A stretch of 64,000 nt of DNA from Microbacterium halophytorum. Its GTDB lineage: Bacteria > Actinomycetota > Actinomycetes > Actinomycetales > Microbacteriaceae. Numbering within the stretch: position 1 is the first letter of the stretch; every line of letters begins with the position of its first letter. The stretch is from the NCBI RefSeq assembly GCF_002970975.1, contig NZ_PNFA01000014.1:1-64000 (forward strand), read 5' to 3'. Of the stretch, positions 50,832-60,831 are shown piece by piece. Position numbers and translations under genes: made by a program. The notes under the pieces are model-generated. The model had not been told where the DNA came from. It was given only the letters and a program-made list of their open reading frames with translations, and searched no databases.

Positions 50832-52433
50832 TCAGTAGGCGATGCCGAACACCCACGCCGCGAGCGTGAGCGTGACGGTCGAGACCAGCACGATGCCGAT
50901 GACGTTCAGCCAGACGCCGCCCTTGATCATCTGTCCGATCGTGACGTAGCCGCTGCCGAACACGACGGCGTTCGGCGGGGTCGCGACCGGCAGCATGAAC
51001 GCGCAGGTGGCGGCGAGCGCCACCGGGATCGTCAGCAGCAGCGGGTCCTGGCCGATGCCGACGGCGACGCCTCCGACGAGCGGCACGAAGGTCGCCGCGG
51101 TCGCGGTGTTGGACGTGATCTCCGTCAGGAAGATCACCGCCGTCGCCAGGATGACGACGATCAGGATGACCGGGAGCGTGCCGAGCTGAGCGGACACCTC
51201 GCCGATCCACGTCGTCAGGCCCGAGCTCGAGAACTGCCCTGCCAGGGCGAGGCCGCCGCCGAACAGGAGCAGGACGCCCCACGGCAGCTTGACCGCCGAC
51301 TCCCAGTCGAGGAGGCGCACGCCCCTGGCGGCGCCCGCGGGAAGGATGAAGAGCAGCACGCCGGCGACGAGCGCGATCCCGGCGTCGGAGATCGGTGCGG
51401 GGTCGAACAGGGTCGGGACCAGGATCCAGCTCAGCGCCGCGAGGGCGAAGATGACCAGCACGAGCTTCTCGCCGGTCGACGTCGGGCCGAGCTTCGCGAG
51501 CTCCGCCCGAATCATGGCGCGGCCGCCGGGGATCCGCGCGACCTCCGGCTTGAACAGAACCTTCGCGATCAGGAACCAGGCGGCGACCATCATCACGAGC
51601 GCGAGCGGCACACCGACGAGCATCCAGCGGCCGAAGCCGAGGTCGATGCCGAACTCCTGCTCGAGGTACCCGTTGAGGAAGGCGTTCGGCGGCGTGCCGA
51701 TCAGCGTGCCGAGCGAACCGATCGACGCCGAGTACGCGATCGCGAGCATCAGCGCGGCGCCGAACTTCGTCTGCACGACGGCCGCGAGACCGCCGCCCTT
51801 CTCGATCACGCCGTCGCGCTCCATCGCCTCCGTGACGAGGGTGAGCACCGAAAGCCCGATCGGCAGCATCAGCACGGCGGTGGCGGTGTTCGAGATCCAC
51901 ATCGACAGGAAGCCCGTCGCGATCATGAACCCGCCGATGAGCGCCTGCGTCCGGTCGCCCATGGCGGCCAGCACCAGGAGCGCGATGCGCCGGTGCAGGT
52001 TCCACCGCTGCATCGCCAGGGCGATCATGAACCCGCCCATGAACAGGAAGATCGTGTCTGCGCCGTAGCTCGCGCCGACGGACGAGACCGTGACGGGCGC
52101 TTCCTCCGTGCCGTCGGCGAGGATCGGGAAGGCGACGAGCGGGACGAGCGCCGTCACGGGGATCGGGATCGCCTCCGTCATCCACCACACGGCCATCAGG
52201 CCGGCGATCGCTGCGGTCAGGCGCGCGTCGTGCGGAACATCCTGCGGCATGGCGAGCCACAGCGCGGCGGCGAGGACGAAGCCTCCGATGAAGCCGAGCC
52301 ACCGCGTCGTATTGGTGCGCGACGTGAAGCCCTCGGCCCGTTCGCCGGGGGAGGTCAGGTCTATCTCAGTGGCGGCGGTGGGCAGCGGGGAGTTGAGCGA
52401 AGCGTGTTCGCCGGCCCGGCGTGCTGCGGACAT
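50832..52433 (-). CDS. SLC13/DASS-family sodium/dicarboxylate-type transporter
   Basis: ATG 52433 follows AGGAG. The 533-residue product has about 11-12 membrane segments and the two 'SNT' cores of the family: WISNTATAVLMLPIGLSVL and EITSNTATAATFVPLVGG. DASS carriers take up succinate, citrate or other dicarboxylates with sodium. An upstream extension in frame (to 52481) has no ribosome site. Confidence 0.9.
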   Translation of the reverse strand: MSAARRAGEHASLNSPLPTAATEIDLTSPGERAEGFTSRTNTTRWLGFIGGFVLAAALWLAMPQDVPHDARLTAAIAGLMAVWWMTEAIPIPVTALVPLVAFPILADGTEEAPVTVSSVGASYGADTIFLFMGGFMIALAMQRWNLHRRIALLVLAAMGDRTQALIGGFMIATGFLSMWISNTATAVLMLPIGLSVLTLVTEAMERDGVIEKGGGLAAVVQTKFGAALMLAIAYSASIGSLGTLIGTPPNAFLNGYLEQEFGIDLGFGRWMLVGVPLALVMMVAAWFLIAKVLFKPEVARIPGGRAMIRAELAKLGPTSTGEKLVLVIFALAALSWILVPTLFDPAPISDAGIALVAGVLLFILPAGAARGVRLLDWESAVKLPWGVLLLFGGGLALAGQFSSSGLTTWIGEVSAQLGTLPVILIVVILATAVIFLTEITSNTATAATFVPLVGGVAVGIGQDPLLLTIPVALAATCAFMLPVATPPNAVVFGSGYVTIGQMIKGGVWLNVIGIVLVSTVTLTLAAWVFGIAY

Positions 52434-52613
52434 AGGGGGCTCCTTGCGCGTCGGTGCGGCCCACCCCTCTGTGCGCCGCACATGAGATCGAGTTGCTTCG
52501 GGAACTGTATCCCCGGGCGCGGCCCGCGTACAGAGGCGCGCGGGGCGCGCGCCGCGCCGCCGGTGGCGGTGATGACGGGCCGCATGGTCGCCGTCGCGCG
52601 AGACAATGGGGCG

Positions 52614-53798
52614 ATGACACCCGCCGCGCCGCCCGACGAGCGCTGGCGCGGCGTGCAGTCAGGGGCGCTGCTGATCGGCGTCGCCGTGATGGCGGCCATC
52701 TACGCGCCGCAGCCGCTCCTCGCCGAGATCGCCGCGCACTTCGGGCGCAGCGCGTTCGAGGCGAACCTCGTCGTGTCGATGACGACGCTCGGCATCGCGC
52801 TCGGGGTGTTCCCCGCGTCCTGGTTCGCCGATCGCGTCGGCCGCGGCCGGCTGCTCGCGGTGTCGCTGGCAGGCGGGGCGGCGATCACGGTCGTCACGGC
52901 GCTCGCCGAGGAGTGGTCGGTCCTCGTCGCTTCGCGCGTCGTGCTGGGCTTCGTGATGAGCGGCGTGCTCGTGTCGGCGGTCGTGTGGACGGGCGGGGCC
53001 GTACCCCGTCGCCGCAGGGCGCGGGTCGCGACGGCGTACATCGCGGGCACGACGGCGGGCGGAATGCTCGGCCGTCTGCTGGCCGGATTCATGACCGAGT
53101 GGTTCGACTGGCGCGTCGGCATCCTCGCGGTCGACGGGGCGGTGCTGGTCGCCGCCGTTGCGGGGGTCGGCCTCGTCGCGGCGCTCTCGCGCCGCCGCGC
53201 GGCGGCATCCGGGGCGCACCCCACCACGGGAGCCGTGCGCATCACCGGACCGGCGTACGTCCCGACCGCGCTCTTCGCCGTCGGCTTCTTCGGCATGTGC
53301 GCGTTCATCGGCGTCTTCAATGCCATGGCCTTCCGGATGCTCGAACCGCCGTTCTCGTACGGCGTCGCGGTGACCTCGATGCTCTTCCTGGCATATGTCT
53401 CGGGCACGTACACATCGATGCGCGCCGGAGCCGTGCTCGAACGCGTCGGCGCACGGCGCGCCATCCTGCTCGGCGCCGCGCTCATGGCGGCCGGCCAGCT
53501 GCTCACGCTGCCGAACAGCATCGTTGCGATCGTCGTGGGGCTGCTCGCACTCGCGGCCGGCTTCTTCCTGGCGCACGCCGTCGCGAGCGCCGTCGTCCCG
53601 TCGGTCTCGCGGAAGCCCGTCGTCGGCTCCGCCTGGTACACGCTGTCGTACTACGCGGGGTCGTCCGTGAGCGCGCTCGCGCTCGGCTGGGCGTGGGACG
53701 CCGGCCGCTGGCCGCTCGTCGTGGGCATGGCGGTCGCCTTCGCGGCATGCGTCGCAGCCGTCGCCCTCGCCGTGCCGGCCCGCCTCGGCCGCCGCTGA
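52614..53798 (+). CDS. MFS transporter (YnfM/arabinose-efflux-like)
   Basis: The 394-residue product has 12 predicted membrane segments, the loop motif FADRVGRGRLL between helices 2 and 3, and the start YAPQPLLAEIAAHFGRSAFE, typical of the YnfM-like branch. It is probably an exporter; the substrate is unknown. ATG 52614 was chosen because upstream sequence is not membrane-like. It is convergent with purD. Confidence 0.85.
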   Translation: MTPAAPPDERWRGVQSGALLIGVAVMAAIYAPQPLLAEIAAHFGRSAFEANLVVSMTTLGIALGVFPASWFADRVGRGRLLAVSLAGGAAITVVTALAEEWSVLVASRVVLGFVMSGVLVSAVVWTGGAVPRRRRARVATAYIAGTTAGGMLGRLLAGFMTEWFDWRVGILAVDGAVLVAAVAGVGLVAALSRRRAAASGAHPTTGAVRITGPAYVPTALFAVGFFGMCAFIGVFNAMAFRMLEPPFSYGVAVTSMLFLAYVSGTYTSMRAGAVLERVGARRAILLGAALMAAGQLLTLPNSIVAIVVGLLALAAGFFLAHAVASAVVPSVSRKPVVGSAWYTLSYYAGSSVSALALGWAWDAGRWPLVVGMAVAFAACVAAVALAVPARLGRR

Positions 53799-53835
53799 CG
53801 GTCCGCCGGGCGATCGCTGCGGGGAGCGCCGCGCG

Positions 53836-55101
53836 TCAGGCGACCTTCGCGGCAATGTCGGTGCGGTGGTGGGAGCCCTCGAGGCCGATCAGCGCGATCG
53901 CCTCGTAGGCGCGGTCGCGGGCCTCTGCGAACGTCGGCGCGGTCGCGACGACGTTCAGCACGCGGCCGCCCGTCGCGATCAGGCCGCCGTCCTCCTTGGC
54001 CGTGGCCGCATGCGTGACGTGCACGCCCGGCACCTTCTCGGCCTCGTCGAGGCCCGTGATCTCGCGGCCCTTCACGGGCGCGGCGGGGTAGCCCTCGCTC
54101 GCGACGACGACCGTGACGGCGACATCGTCGGAGAACGCCGGCGCCGGCTGATCCTCGAGCGTGCCCGTCGCCGCGGCGAACAGCAGCTGCGAGAGCGGGG
54201 TCTGCATCCGGGGCAGCACGATCTGCGTCTCGGGGTCGCCGAAGCGCGCGTTGAACTCGATCACCTTGACGCCGTCGGTCGTGACGATCAGGCCGGCGTA
54301 CAGCAGGCCGACGAAGGGCGTGCCCTCGGCGTCGAGCTGCCGGATGACCGGGAGCGCGACCCGTTCGGTGACCTCGCGGACGAAGGCCTCCTGGCTGCCG
54401 AACTGGGTCGTGAGCCACGGAAGGGGCGAGTACGCGCCCATGCCGCCCGTGTTGGGGCCCTCGTCGCCGTCGAGCGCGCGCTTGAAGTCCTGCGCGGGGG
54501 AGAGCGGGCGCACGGTGTCGCCGTCGCTCAGGAAGAACAGCGAGACCTCTTCGCCGGCGAGGAACTCCTCGATCAGGACGGGGCCGCCCGGCAGGAACTC
54601 TTCGGCGTGCGCGAGCGCCGCTGCGCGGTCGTCGGTCACGATGACGCCCTTGCCTGCGGCGAGGCCGTCGGCCTTGACGACGTACGGGGCGCCGAAGGCG
54701 TCGAGGGTGGCGGCGGCCTCATCCGGCGTCGCGGCGTAGGCGGCGCGGCCGGTCGGAACGCCGGCCGACTCCATGATGCGCTTGGCGAACGCCTTCGAGC
54801 CCTCCAGCTGCGCGGCGGCCTTCCCCGGGCCGAATACGGCGATGCCGCGCTCGCGCAGCGGGTCGGCGACGCCGGCGACGAGAGGTGCCTCGGGGCCGAC
54901 GACCACGAGCGCGATGCCGTTCTCCGCGACGAACCCGGCGATGGCGTCGGTGTCGAACATGTCGAGGTCGACGAGCCGGGCGTCGCGCCCGAGCCCTGCG
55001 TTGCCGGGTGCCGCGAACACCTCGTGGCCGGCGCCCTCGTTGACGAGGGCAAGGACGATGGCGTGCTCGCGTGCGCCGGAGCCGAGAACCAGGATCTTCA
55101 C
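53836..55101 (-). CDS. purD: Phosphoribosylamine-glycine ligase
   Basis: PurD makes GAR from phosphoribosylamine and glycine with ATP. The 421-residue product starts [15 protein letters not shown] and shows [20 protein letters not shown], the ATP-grasp loop [18 protein letters not shown] and, further on, [15 protein letters not shown] and [14 protein letters not shown]. It is full length. The gene ends 38 bp from the convergent MFS gene. Confidence 0.96.
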   Translation of the reverse strand: MKILVLGSGAREHAIVLALVNEGAGHEVFAAPGNAGLGRDARLVDLDMFDTDAIAGFVAENGIALVVVGPEAPLVAGVADPLRERGIAVFGPGKAAAQLEGSKAFAKRIMESAGVPTGRAAYAATPDEAAATLDAFGAPYVVKADGLAAGKGVIVTDDRAAALAHAEEFLPGGPVLIEEFLAGEEVSLFFLSDGDTVRPLSPAQDFKRALDGDEGPNTGGMGAYSPLPWLTTQFGSQEAFVREVTERVALPVIRQLDAEGTPFVGLLYAGLIVTTDGVKVIEFNARFGDPETQIVLPRMQTPLSQLLFAAATGTLEDQPAPAFSDDVAVTVVVASEGYPAAPVKGREITGLDEAEKVPGVHVTHAATAKEDGGLIATGGRVLNVVATAPTFAEARDRAYEAIALIGLEGSHHRTDIAAKVA

Positions 55102-55143
55102 GCCTCCCAGGGTACTTGGCGAGCCCGATGCCCCGAAGCGCAG

Positions 55144-55240
55144 CGCAGAACGCAGTCAGCTCTCGGGTGCGGGGGCCGCCTCGCCGCGGGAACCCGCGGC
55201 AGTGCGGTTCGGGCGACTGCCGGTCGACTGCGTACGGTTC
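55144..55240. repeat. Palindromic intergenic repeat, copy 1
   Basis: The ends CGCAGAACGCAGTCAG (55144 onward) and CGACTGCGTACGGTT are imperfect inverted repeats about 95 bp apart, enclosing GC-rich stems such as GCCGCGGG...CCCGCGGC. It lies between purD and the BisC-like gene and is the most diverged of three copies. Confidence 0.55.
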
Positions 55241-55302
55241 GGGGTGGGCCGCCCACGTGCATCCGGATGCCCGCGGGCGGACCGCTGTGGGAAAATCGGT
55301 GC

Positions 55303-57567
55303 ATGGCAGACGGCGTGATCCACAGCTCCCACTGGGGCGCGTTCCGGGCGCGGGTCGAGAACGGCCGCTTCGTCGAGGCCATGCCGTTCGAGGCCGACGC
55401 CGACCCGGCGGGGCTGCTGGAGAACATGCCGGGCGCGGTGCACGCCGAGAACCGGGTGAAGCGCCCCGCCGTGCGGCGCGGCTGGCTCGAGGGCCGCTCA
55501 CGCGGGGAAGCTCCGAGGGGGCATGACGAGTTCGTCGAGGTCGACTGGGACACCGCGATCGACCTGGTCGCCCGGGAGATCGAACGCGTCCACGACGCAT
55601 ACGGCCCCGCGGCGGTCTACGGCGGCAGCTACGGATGGGCGAGCGCCGGCCGCTTCCACCACGCGCAGACGCACCTGAAGCGCTTCCTCGCCGCGACCGG
55701 GGGCTTCACCGACTCCGCGGGCACGTACAGTCACGCGGCCTCGTCGTTCATCCTGCCGCACGTGATCGGCTACGACGCGAACGTCGCCGATTCGCACACC
55801 TGGGCCGAGGTCGCCGAGAACACGCAGACCTGGCTCATGCTCGGGGGCGTGCCGGCGCGCAGCATGCAGGTCGAATCGGGCGGCATGGGTTCGCACCGCG
55901 GCGCGCCGGGCCTGGCGCAGGTCGCTCGGGCCGGTGTGCGCGCCATCAGCGTCAACCCGATCGGCGGGGAGACCGTCGACCACGGCAACCTGGAGTGGCT
56001 GCCGATCCGCCCCGGCACCGACACGGCGCTGCTGCTCGGCATCGCCCGCACGCTCGACGCCGAGGGGCTCGCCGACAGGGCGTTCCTCGACGCGCACACG
56101 GTCGGCTACGACCGCTTCGCCTCTTACCTCCGGGGCGACTCCGACGGCGTCGAGAAGACGGCCGAGTGGGCCGAGTGCATCACGGGAGTCCCGGCCGACA
56201 CCATCCGGGCCCTGGCGCGCGACCTCGCGTCGACGCGGTCGCTGATCACGGCGACGTGGTCGCTGCAGCGGGCAGAGCACGGCGAGCAGCCGCACTGGCT
56301 CACGGTCGCCGTCGCCGCGATGCTCGGCGGCATCGGCCGGCCGGGTGAGGGCTTCGCGATCGGCTTCGGCTCCGAAGACGGCATCGGCTCGAACCGGCAG
56401 CCGTTCCCCGTGCCGCAGGCGCCGAAGCTGCGCAACCCGCTCGCCGGCACCGAGATCCCCGTCGCCCGCTTCGTCGACGCGCTCGAGACCCCCGGCGCCG
56501 AGTACGACTTCAACGGTGAGCGCCGCACCTACCCCGACCTGCGCCTCGTCTACTGGGCGGGCGGCAACCCCTTCCACCACCACCAGGACCTGCACCGGAT
56601 GGAGCGGGCCTGGCAGAAGCCCGAAACGGTCATCGTGCAGGACCCGTGGTGGACCCCGACCGCGAAGCGCGCCGACATCGTGCTGCCCGCGACGACATCG
56701 CTCGAGCGCGACGACATCGGGGCGAAATCGAACGACACGTGGATCATCGCGATGAAGCGCGCAATCGAGCCGCAGGGCGAAGCGCTCGACGACCAAGAGA
56801 TCCTGCGCCGCGTCGCGGCGCGCCTCGGCATCGAGGAGGCCTTCGACGCCGGTGCCACGCTGCGCAGCGCCTACGAGCTCTCGCGCGCCCGCGCGGCGGA
56901 GCGCGGTATCGAGATGCCGGGCTTCGACGCGTTCTGGGAGCGGGGCTACGTGCGCCTGCCCGCCGCACCCACGCGCAGCCCGATGGCGGCGCTCGTCGCA
57001 GGAACGCCGCTGCCGACGCCGAGCGGCAGGATCGAGATCTTCTCCGACACGATCGACGCGTTCGGCTACGACGACTGCCTCGGGCATCCGGCTTGGTTCG
57101 ACAAACACGAGGACGCCGTGGGGGCCGCCTACCCGCTGCGCCTCGTCTCGCACCAGCCGACGACGCGCCTGCACTCGCAGATGGACGTCGGCGACTACAG
57201 CCGCAGCGGCAAGGTGGCCGGCCGCGAGGCGTGCCGCATCCACCCGGATGACGCAGGCGCACGCGGCATCGCCACGGGCGACGTCGTGCGGCTGTTCAAC
57301 GACCGGGGGGCGTGCCTCGCGGGCGCCGTCGTGACCTCCGACGTCTCGCCCGGCGTCATCGCCCTGCCCACCGGCGCGTGGCTCGACGTCGACGGCGAAA
57401 CGGGCCTCGAGCGCCACGGCAACCCGAACGTGCTCACGGCCGACCGCGGCACCTCGAAGCTCGCGCAGGGCCCGACGGCGCAGACCGCCCGGGTCGACGT
57501 CGAGCGCTATGCGAGCGAGCCCCCGCGCGTCGAGGCCTTCGACCTGCCGGCTTTCGCGACCCGGTAG
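55303..57567 (+). CDS. BisC/DMSO-reductase-family molybdopterin oxidoreductase
   Basis: Members reduce S- or N-oxides such as biotin sulfoxide, methionine sulfoxide, DMSO or TMAO with a Mo-bisMGD cofactor. The 754-residue product has the Mo-ligand Ser region [20 protein letters not shown] (Ser about 109) and the later [11 protein letters not shown] and [20 protein letters not shown]. There is no Tat signal and no N-terminal Fe-S motif, which fits the cytoplasmic BisC branch. It stands alone, without an obvious electron donor gene beside it. Confidence 0.9.
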   Translation: MADGVIHSSHWGAFRARVENGRFVEAMPFEADADPAGLLENMPGAVHAENRVKRPAVRRGWLEGRSRGEAPRGHDEFVEVDWDTAIDLVAREIERVHDAYGPAAVYGGSYGWASAGRFHHAQTHLKRFLAATGGFTDSAGTYSHAASSFILPHVIGYDANVADSHTWAEVAENTQTWLMLGGVPARSMQVESGGMGSHRGAPGLAQVARAGVRAISVNPIGGETVDHGNLEWLPIRPGTDTALLLGIARTLDAEGLADRAFLDAHTVGYDRFASYLRGDSDGVEKTAEWAECITGVPADTIRALARDLASTRSLITATWSLQRAEHGEQPHWLTVAVAAMLGGIGRPGEGFAIGFGSEDGIGSNRQPFPVPQAPKLRNPLAGTEIPVARFVDALETPGAEYDFNGERRTYPDLRLVYWAGGNPFHHHQDLHRMERAWQKPETVIVQDPWWTPTAKRADIVLPATTSLERDDIGAKSNDTWIIAMKRAIEPQGEALDDQEILRRVAARLGIEEAFDAGATLRSAYELSRARAAERGIEMPGFDAFWERGYVRLPAAPTRSPMAALVAGTPLPTPSGRIEIFSDTIDAFGYDDCLGHPAWFDKHEDAVGAAYPLRLVSHQPTTRLHSQMDVGDYSRSGKVAGREACRIHPDDAGARGIATGDVVRLFNDRGACLAGAVVTSDVSPGVIALPTGAWLDVDGETGLERHGNPNVLTADRGTSKLAQGPTAQTARVDVERYASEPPRVEAFDLPAFATR

Positions 57568-57570
57568 CCG

Positions 57571-57668
57571 CGCACAACGCAGTCAGATCTCCGGACCTGC
57601 CGGAGAGTGTGGCGGAGATCCCAGGAACTCGTCCCCGAACGGGTTCGGATCGACTGCGTTGTGTCGGG
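57571..57668. repeat. Palindromic intergenic repeat, copy 2
   Basis: The terminal inverted repeats are CGCACAACGCAGTCAGATC (57571 onward) and GATCGACTGCGTTGTGT, with internal smaller hairpins (CCGGACCTGCCGG; CCCCGAACGGGTTCGG). It starts 4 bp after the BisC-like stop codon. Together with copy 3 it fills most of the 357-bp gap 57568-57924. Confidence 0.7.
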
Positions 57669-57765
57669 GTGCTGTGGGCTGCGGGCGTCGTGCTGGCTGC
57701 ATCCGGCCGCCCCGTCACGGTGCCGATCGGCGGCCGTCGATCGTTCGCCGCGCGCTGCCCGGCGT

Positions 57766-57864
57766 GCACAACGCAGTCAGGTCTCTCAGCCTGCCGGGTC
57801 GCGGTGCGGAAACCCGAGGGTGTGGCCCCGGGATGGGGCCGGATTGACTGCACTGTGTCCGGGG
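57766..57864. repeat. Palindromic intergenic repeat, copy 3
   Basis: GCACAACGCAGTCAGGTCTC begins the copy and GGATTGACTGCACTGTGTC ends it, with the same layout and about the same length as copy 2. The interior is diverged but keeps pairing potential, for example CCCGGG and GGCCCCGGGATGGGGCC. Confidence 0.65.
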
Positions 57865-57924
57865 CGCCACGGGTGGGAGCGTGCCAGGGGCATCGGCCGG
57901 ATGGCGGTGCGCGAGAATGAGGGC

Positions 57925-58278
57925 ATGGCGCGGAAGATCCTGATGGGTGACGGGCGCGCGGCGCTCGCCGCCGTGCGGGCCGGGGGAGCCGGTCGCAGCG
58001 ACACGGCGACGGCCGTGCGCTACCTGCTGCAGCTGCTCGAGGAGCGCGCGCCCGGCAAGAGCGTCGAGGTGCGCGTTCCGCCGTTCGGCGCCGTGCAGGT
58101 CATCCAGGGGCCGCAGCACACCCGCGGCACCCCGCCCAACGTCATCGAGACCGACGCCACCACCTGGGTCCCGCTCGCGCTCGGTGAGCTCGACTGGGGC
58201 GAGGCGGTCGCATCCGGCGCGATCCGGGCATCCGGGACCCGCGCCGACATCGCCGCGCTGCTGCCGCTGCGCCCGTAG
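57925..58278 (+). CDS. Bacterial SCP-like (sterol carrier family) protein
   Basis: This 117-residue protein has the short SCP_3-type domain seen beside pur genes in actinobacteria: VRYLLQLLEERAPGKSVEVR, then VPPFGAVQVIQGPQHTRGTP with NVIETDATTWVPLALGEL and WGEAVASGAIRASGTRADI. The biochemical role is unknown; binding of a hydrophobic ligand is possible. Confidence 0.8.
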   Translation: MARKILMGDGRAALAAVRAGGAGRSDTATAVRYLLQLLEERAPGKSVEVRVPPFGAVQVIQGPQHTRGTPPNVIETDATTWVPLALGELDWGEAVASGAIRASGTRADIAALLPLRP

Positions 58279-58345
58279 GGGCGCACACCCGGCGGACAGC
58301 CGCTGTCCCACCATCTCCCAGGGTGGCGGTGTTTCAATGGAGGCC

Positions 58346-58681
58346 ATGACTTCCTCCACCCCCGACGAGCGGCACGACGAATCCGTCGTCCGCACGCGGC
58401 GGGCGCCCAAGTACGGCGTCTTCGTCGCACTCGGGGCGGCCGCGGGGCTGCTCGCCGCGGTCATCCTGTCGACGGTGTTCGACGGCACGGCCGAGGCGAG
58501 CCAGTACACCGAGATCGAGTACTCGACGAGCCAGGTCTTCGGCTTCATCGTGCTCTGGTGCGTCCCCGCCGGCATCGCCGTCGCGATGGTCGTCGCGCTC
58601 ATCCTCGACCGCACCGTCGGCCGCAAAGTGCACGAGCACCGCGCCGTCCGCGAGGTCACGGAAGAGCCGGACGAGGCCTGA
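58346..58681 (+). CDS. Two-span membrane protein (111 aa)
   Basis: ATG 58346 is a few bases after GGAGG. The 111-residue product has two membrane segments (YGVFVALGAAAGLLAAVILS and VFGFIVLWCVPAGIAVAMVV) and charged termini. It resembles conserved actinobacterial small membrane proteins that accompany the SCP-like gene, but I cannot name a family. Confidence 0.65.
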   Translation: MTSSTPDERHDESVVRTRRAPKYGVFVALGAAAGLLAAVILSTVFDGTAEASQYTEIEYSTSQVFGFIVLWCVPAGIAVAMVVALILDRTVGRKVHEHRAVREVTEEPDEA

Positions 58682-58858
58682 GCCGCACGGAGCAACGGCT
58701 CCGCGCCGGCGCACCAGCACCCGGCCGCAGCGGCCCCGTTCCGCGCCGCGCATCCGGCATTCGCCGGTCGCGCCGCGCGGGCACGATCGTCGCCATCCGG
58801 TGCGTCGACCACGAACGGCCGGACGCCTCGGTGCGTTCGGCGTCGTCGTCCGGCGCCG

Positions 58859-59437
58859 TCAGAACACGTCGGCCACGAACGGCCGGATGGTCCTGCCGAA
58901 CGCCGCGACGTCGCTGCGCAGGCCGTCGGTGACGGCGATCGTGAGGCCGCCGATCCACCACGCGCCTCGTTGTTCGAGGGGCAGGATCTCGACCTTCAGC
59001 AGGAACGCGCTCGAATCGCGGCCTCTCGTGCGCTCCTCGTCGCGCACCGCGTTCCGCCAGGCGGCGGCGTCGCCCTCCGGCAGCTGAGCGCGGCGGTGCG
59101 CCTCCTCCGCGTATGCGACGGCGTCCACCGCGAGCGGTGCGGCCGCTCGCCGCAGCACCTCGGCGGTGCGGGGAAGCGCGACGAGGGTCCCGAAACCGTC
59201 GACGAGGTCGAGCGGTACGTCGGCGGGGTGCGCCTCGGGCTCGACCGTCATCTGCCAGAACTGCTGCCACTGCGCCTCGAGCTCCTCGTCGGCAGGCGCC
59301 GCGGCGGCCGGAACGCCGCGCAGCGGCGGCAGCGCTGCCGGCTCCCGGATGCCCAGGGCCGTGCGCAGGTAGAGCGCGGCGAGCACGGCCCGGCTCGCGT
59401 CCTCGCGGACTTCCCACTGCGCGGGCTCGGTGTCCAT
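58859..59437 (-). CDS. Conserved-looking protein of unknown function (192 aa)
   Basis: This 192-residue acidic protein has no signal peptide or membrane segment. It begins MDTEPAQWEVREDASRAVLA and has a helix-rich first half with DEELEAQWQQFWQMTVEPEA and a second half with SSAFLLKVEILPLEQRGAWW. No motif is recognised. It is located between the SCP-like/membrane pair and purM and is transcribed towards the membrane-protein gene. Confidence 0.6.
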   Translation of the reverse strand: MDTEPAQWEVREDASRAVLAALYLRTALGIREPAALPPLRGVPAAAAPADEELEAQWQQFWQMTVEPEAHPADVPLDLVDGFGTLVALPRTAEVLRRAAAPLAVDAVAYAEEAHRRAQLPEGDAAAWRNAVRDEERTRGRDSSAFLLKVEILPLEQRGAWWIGGLTIAVTDGLRSDVAAFGRTIRPFVADVF

Positions 59438-59510
59438 AGAGCCAGCCTATTCGGGTGCGGGTGGTGTGCGTACCCGGCGGTGACGCGCACGCGAAACAGC
59501 CCGCTCCGGT

Positions 59511-59555
59511 GCGGCTTCTCGCGGGTGTGCGACCGGCGGACCCACGAGAAGCCGC
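59511..59555. repeat. Imperfect 16-bp hairpin upstream of purM
   Basis: GCGGCTTCTCGCGGGT (59511-59526) pairs with ACCCACGAGAAGCCGC (59540-59555) with one mismatch. It lies in the 247-bp region between the divergent 192-residue gene and purM. It may be a terminator-like structure or a repeat-family member. No purine riboswitch was recognised. Confidence 0.5.
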
Positions 59556-59684
59556 AATTGGGCGAGACGGGGTCGGGTCTTGAGCGGACTCGTCGACCGG
59601 TGCGGGATGGCGTAGGGCTCACGGGGATGCGCCCTGCCCCCGGCGCCCAGGTGAACACCCGGCGCGTGCCGCTAAGCTGTCCGG

Positions 59685-60824
59685 GTGGAATCGCAGTCCG
59701 CCAACGAGCGCCCCGGCGCCAGCAGTTCGACGTACGCACAGGCAGGGGTCGACACGGCAGCGGGCGACCTCGCCGTCGAGCTCATGAAGTCCTCCGTGAA
59801 GGCGACGCAGGGCCCCGAGGTCCTCGGCGGCGTCGGCGGCTTCGCCGGCCTGTACGACGCCAGCTTCCTCCTCGGCTACAAGCGCCCGCTGCTGGCCAGC
59901 AGCACCGACGGCGTCGGTACCAAGGTTGCGATCGCTCAGGCGATCGACAAGCACGACACGATCGGCCAGGACCTCGTCGGCATGGTCGTCGACGACATCG
60001 TCGTGACCGGCGCGAAGCCGCTGTTCATGACCGACTACATCGCCACGGGCAAGGTCTACCCCGAGCGCATCGCCGACATCGTGCGCGGCATCGCCGAGGC
60101 CTGCAGCGCAACGGGAACGGCCCTCGTCGGCGGCGAGACCGCTGAGCACCCCGGCCTCCTCGGTCCGGATGACTACGACGTCGCGGGCGCCGCGACGGGC
60201 GTCGTCGAGGCCGACGACATGCTCGGCGCGCACCTCGTGCGGCCCGGCGATGCGATCCTCGCGCTCGAGTCGAGCGGCGTGCACTCCAACGGGTACTCGC
60301 TCGTGCGCCACATCCTGAAGAACGCCTCGCTCGGCTACGGCGACCGCTCCGACGACCTGGGCGCGACCTGGGGCGAGGCCCTCCTCACGCCCACGCGCCT
60401 GTACACGCGCGAGCTGCTCAGCCTCATCCGGAACGTGCCCGGCTCCGTGCATGCCCTCAGTCACGTGACGGGCGGCGGCATCGCCGCCAACCTCGCGCGC
60501 GTGCTGCCGCAGGGCACGTGGGCCGAGGTCGACCGGTCGACGTGGAGCCCGCTCCCCGTCTTCCGCGCGCTCAGCGACGTCGCGGGCACCACGCTCGAAT
60601 CGAGCGAGGGCACGTGGAACCTCGGCGTGGGCTTCTTCGCCGTCGTCGACGCGGGAAGCGTCGACGCGGCCGTCGCGTCCCTCGCGGGCGACGGCATCGC
60701 GGCCTGGCAGGTCGGCGCCGTGCAGTCCGGCGCCGCCCCGAGCGACGATTTCGAGCAGGGCGCCAAGGGCGTCGACGGCGGCGCTGTCCGCCTGGTTGGT
60801 TCATACCGAGACGGAGCGAAGTAA
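59685..60824 (+). CDS. purM: Phosphoribosylformylglycinamidine cyclo-ligase (AIR synthetase)
   Basis: PurM closes the imidazole ring to AIR using ATP. The 379-residue product (GTG start) has the family motifs STDGVGTKVAIAQ, VDDIVVTGAKPLFMTDYIAT, GGETAEHPGL and ESSGVHSNGYSLVRHIL, then HVTGGGIAANLARVLP. It ends 7 bp before purF. Confidence 0.96.
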   Translation: MESQSANERPGASSSTYAQAGVDTAAGDLAVELMKSSVKATQGPEVLGGVGGFAGLYDASFLLGYKRPLLASSTDGVGTKVAIAQAIDKHDTIGQDLVGMVVDDIVVTGAKPLFMTDYIATGKVYPERIADIVRGIAEACSATGTALVGGETAEHPGLLGPDDYDVAGAATGVVEADDMLGAHLVRPGDAILALESSGVHSNGYSLVRHILKNASLGYGDRSDDLGATWGEALLTPTRLYTRELLSLIRNVPGSVHALSHVTGGGIAANLARVLPQGTWAEVDRSTWSPLPVFRALSDVAGTTLESSEGTWNLGVGFFAVVDAGSVDAAVASLAGDGIAAWQVGAVQSGAAPSDDFEQGAKGVDGGAVRLVGSYRDGAK

Positions 60825-60831
60825 CCCTCAC

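Noticed and set aside
59438-59684. Purine riboswitch upstream of purM
   Set aside because: No guanine-riboswitch core or PRPP-type motif was recognised, only an imperfect hairpin.
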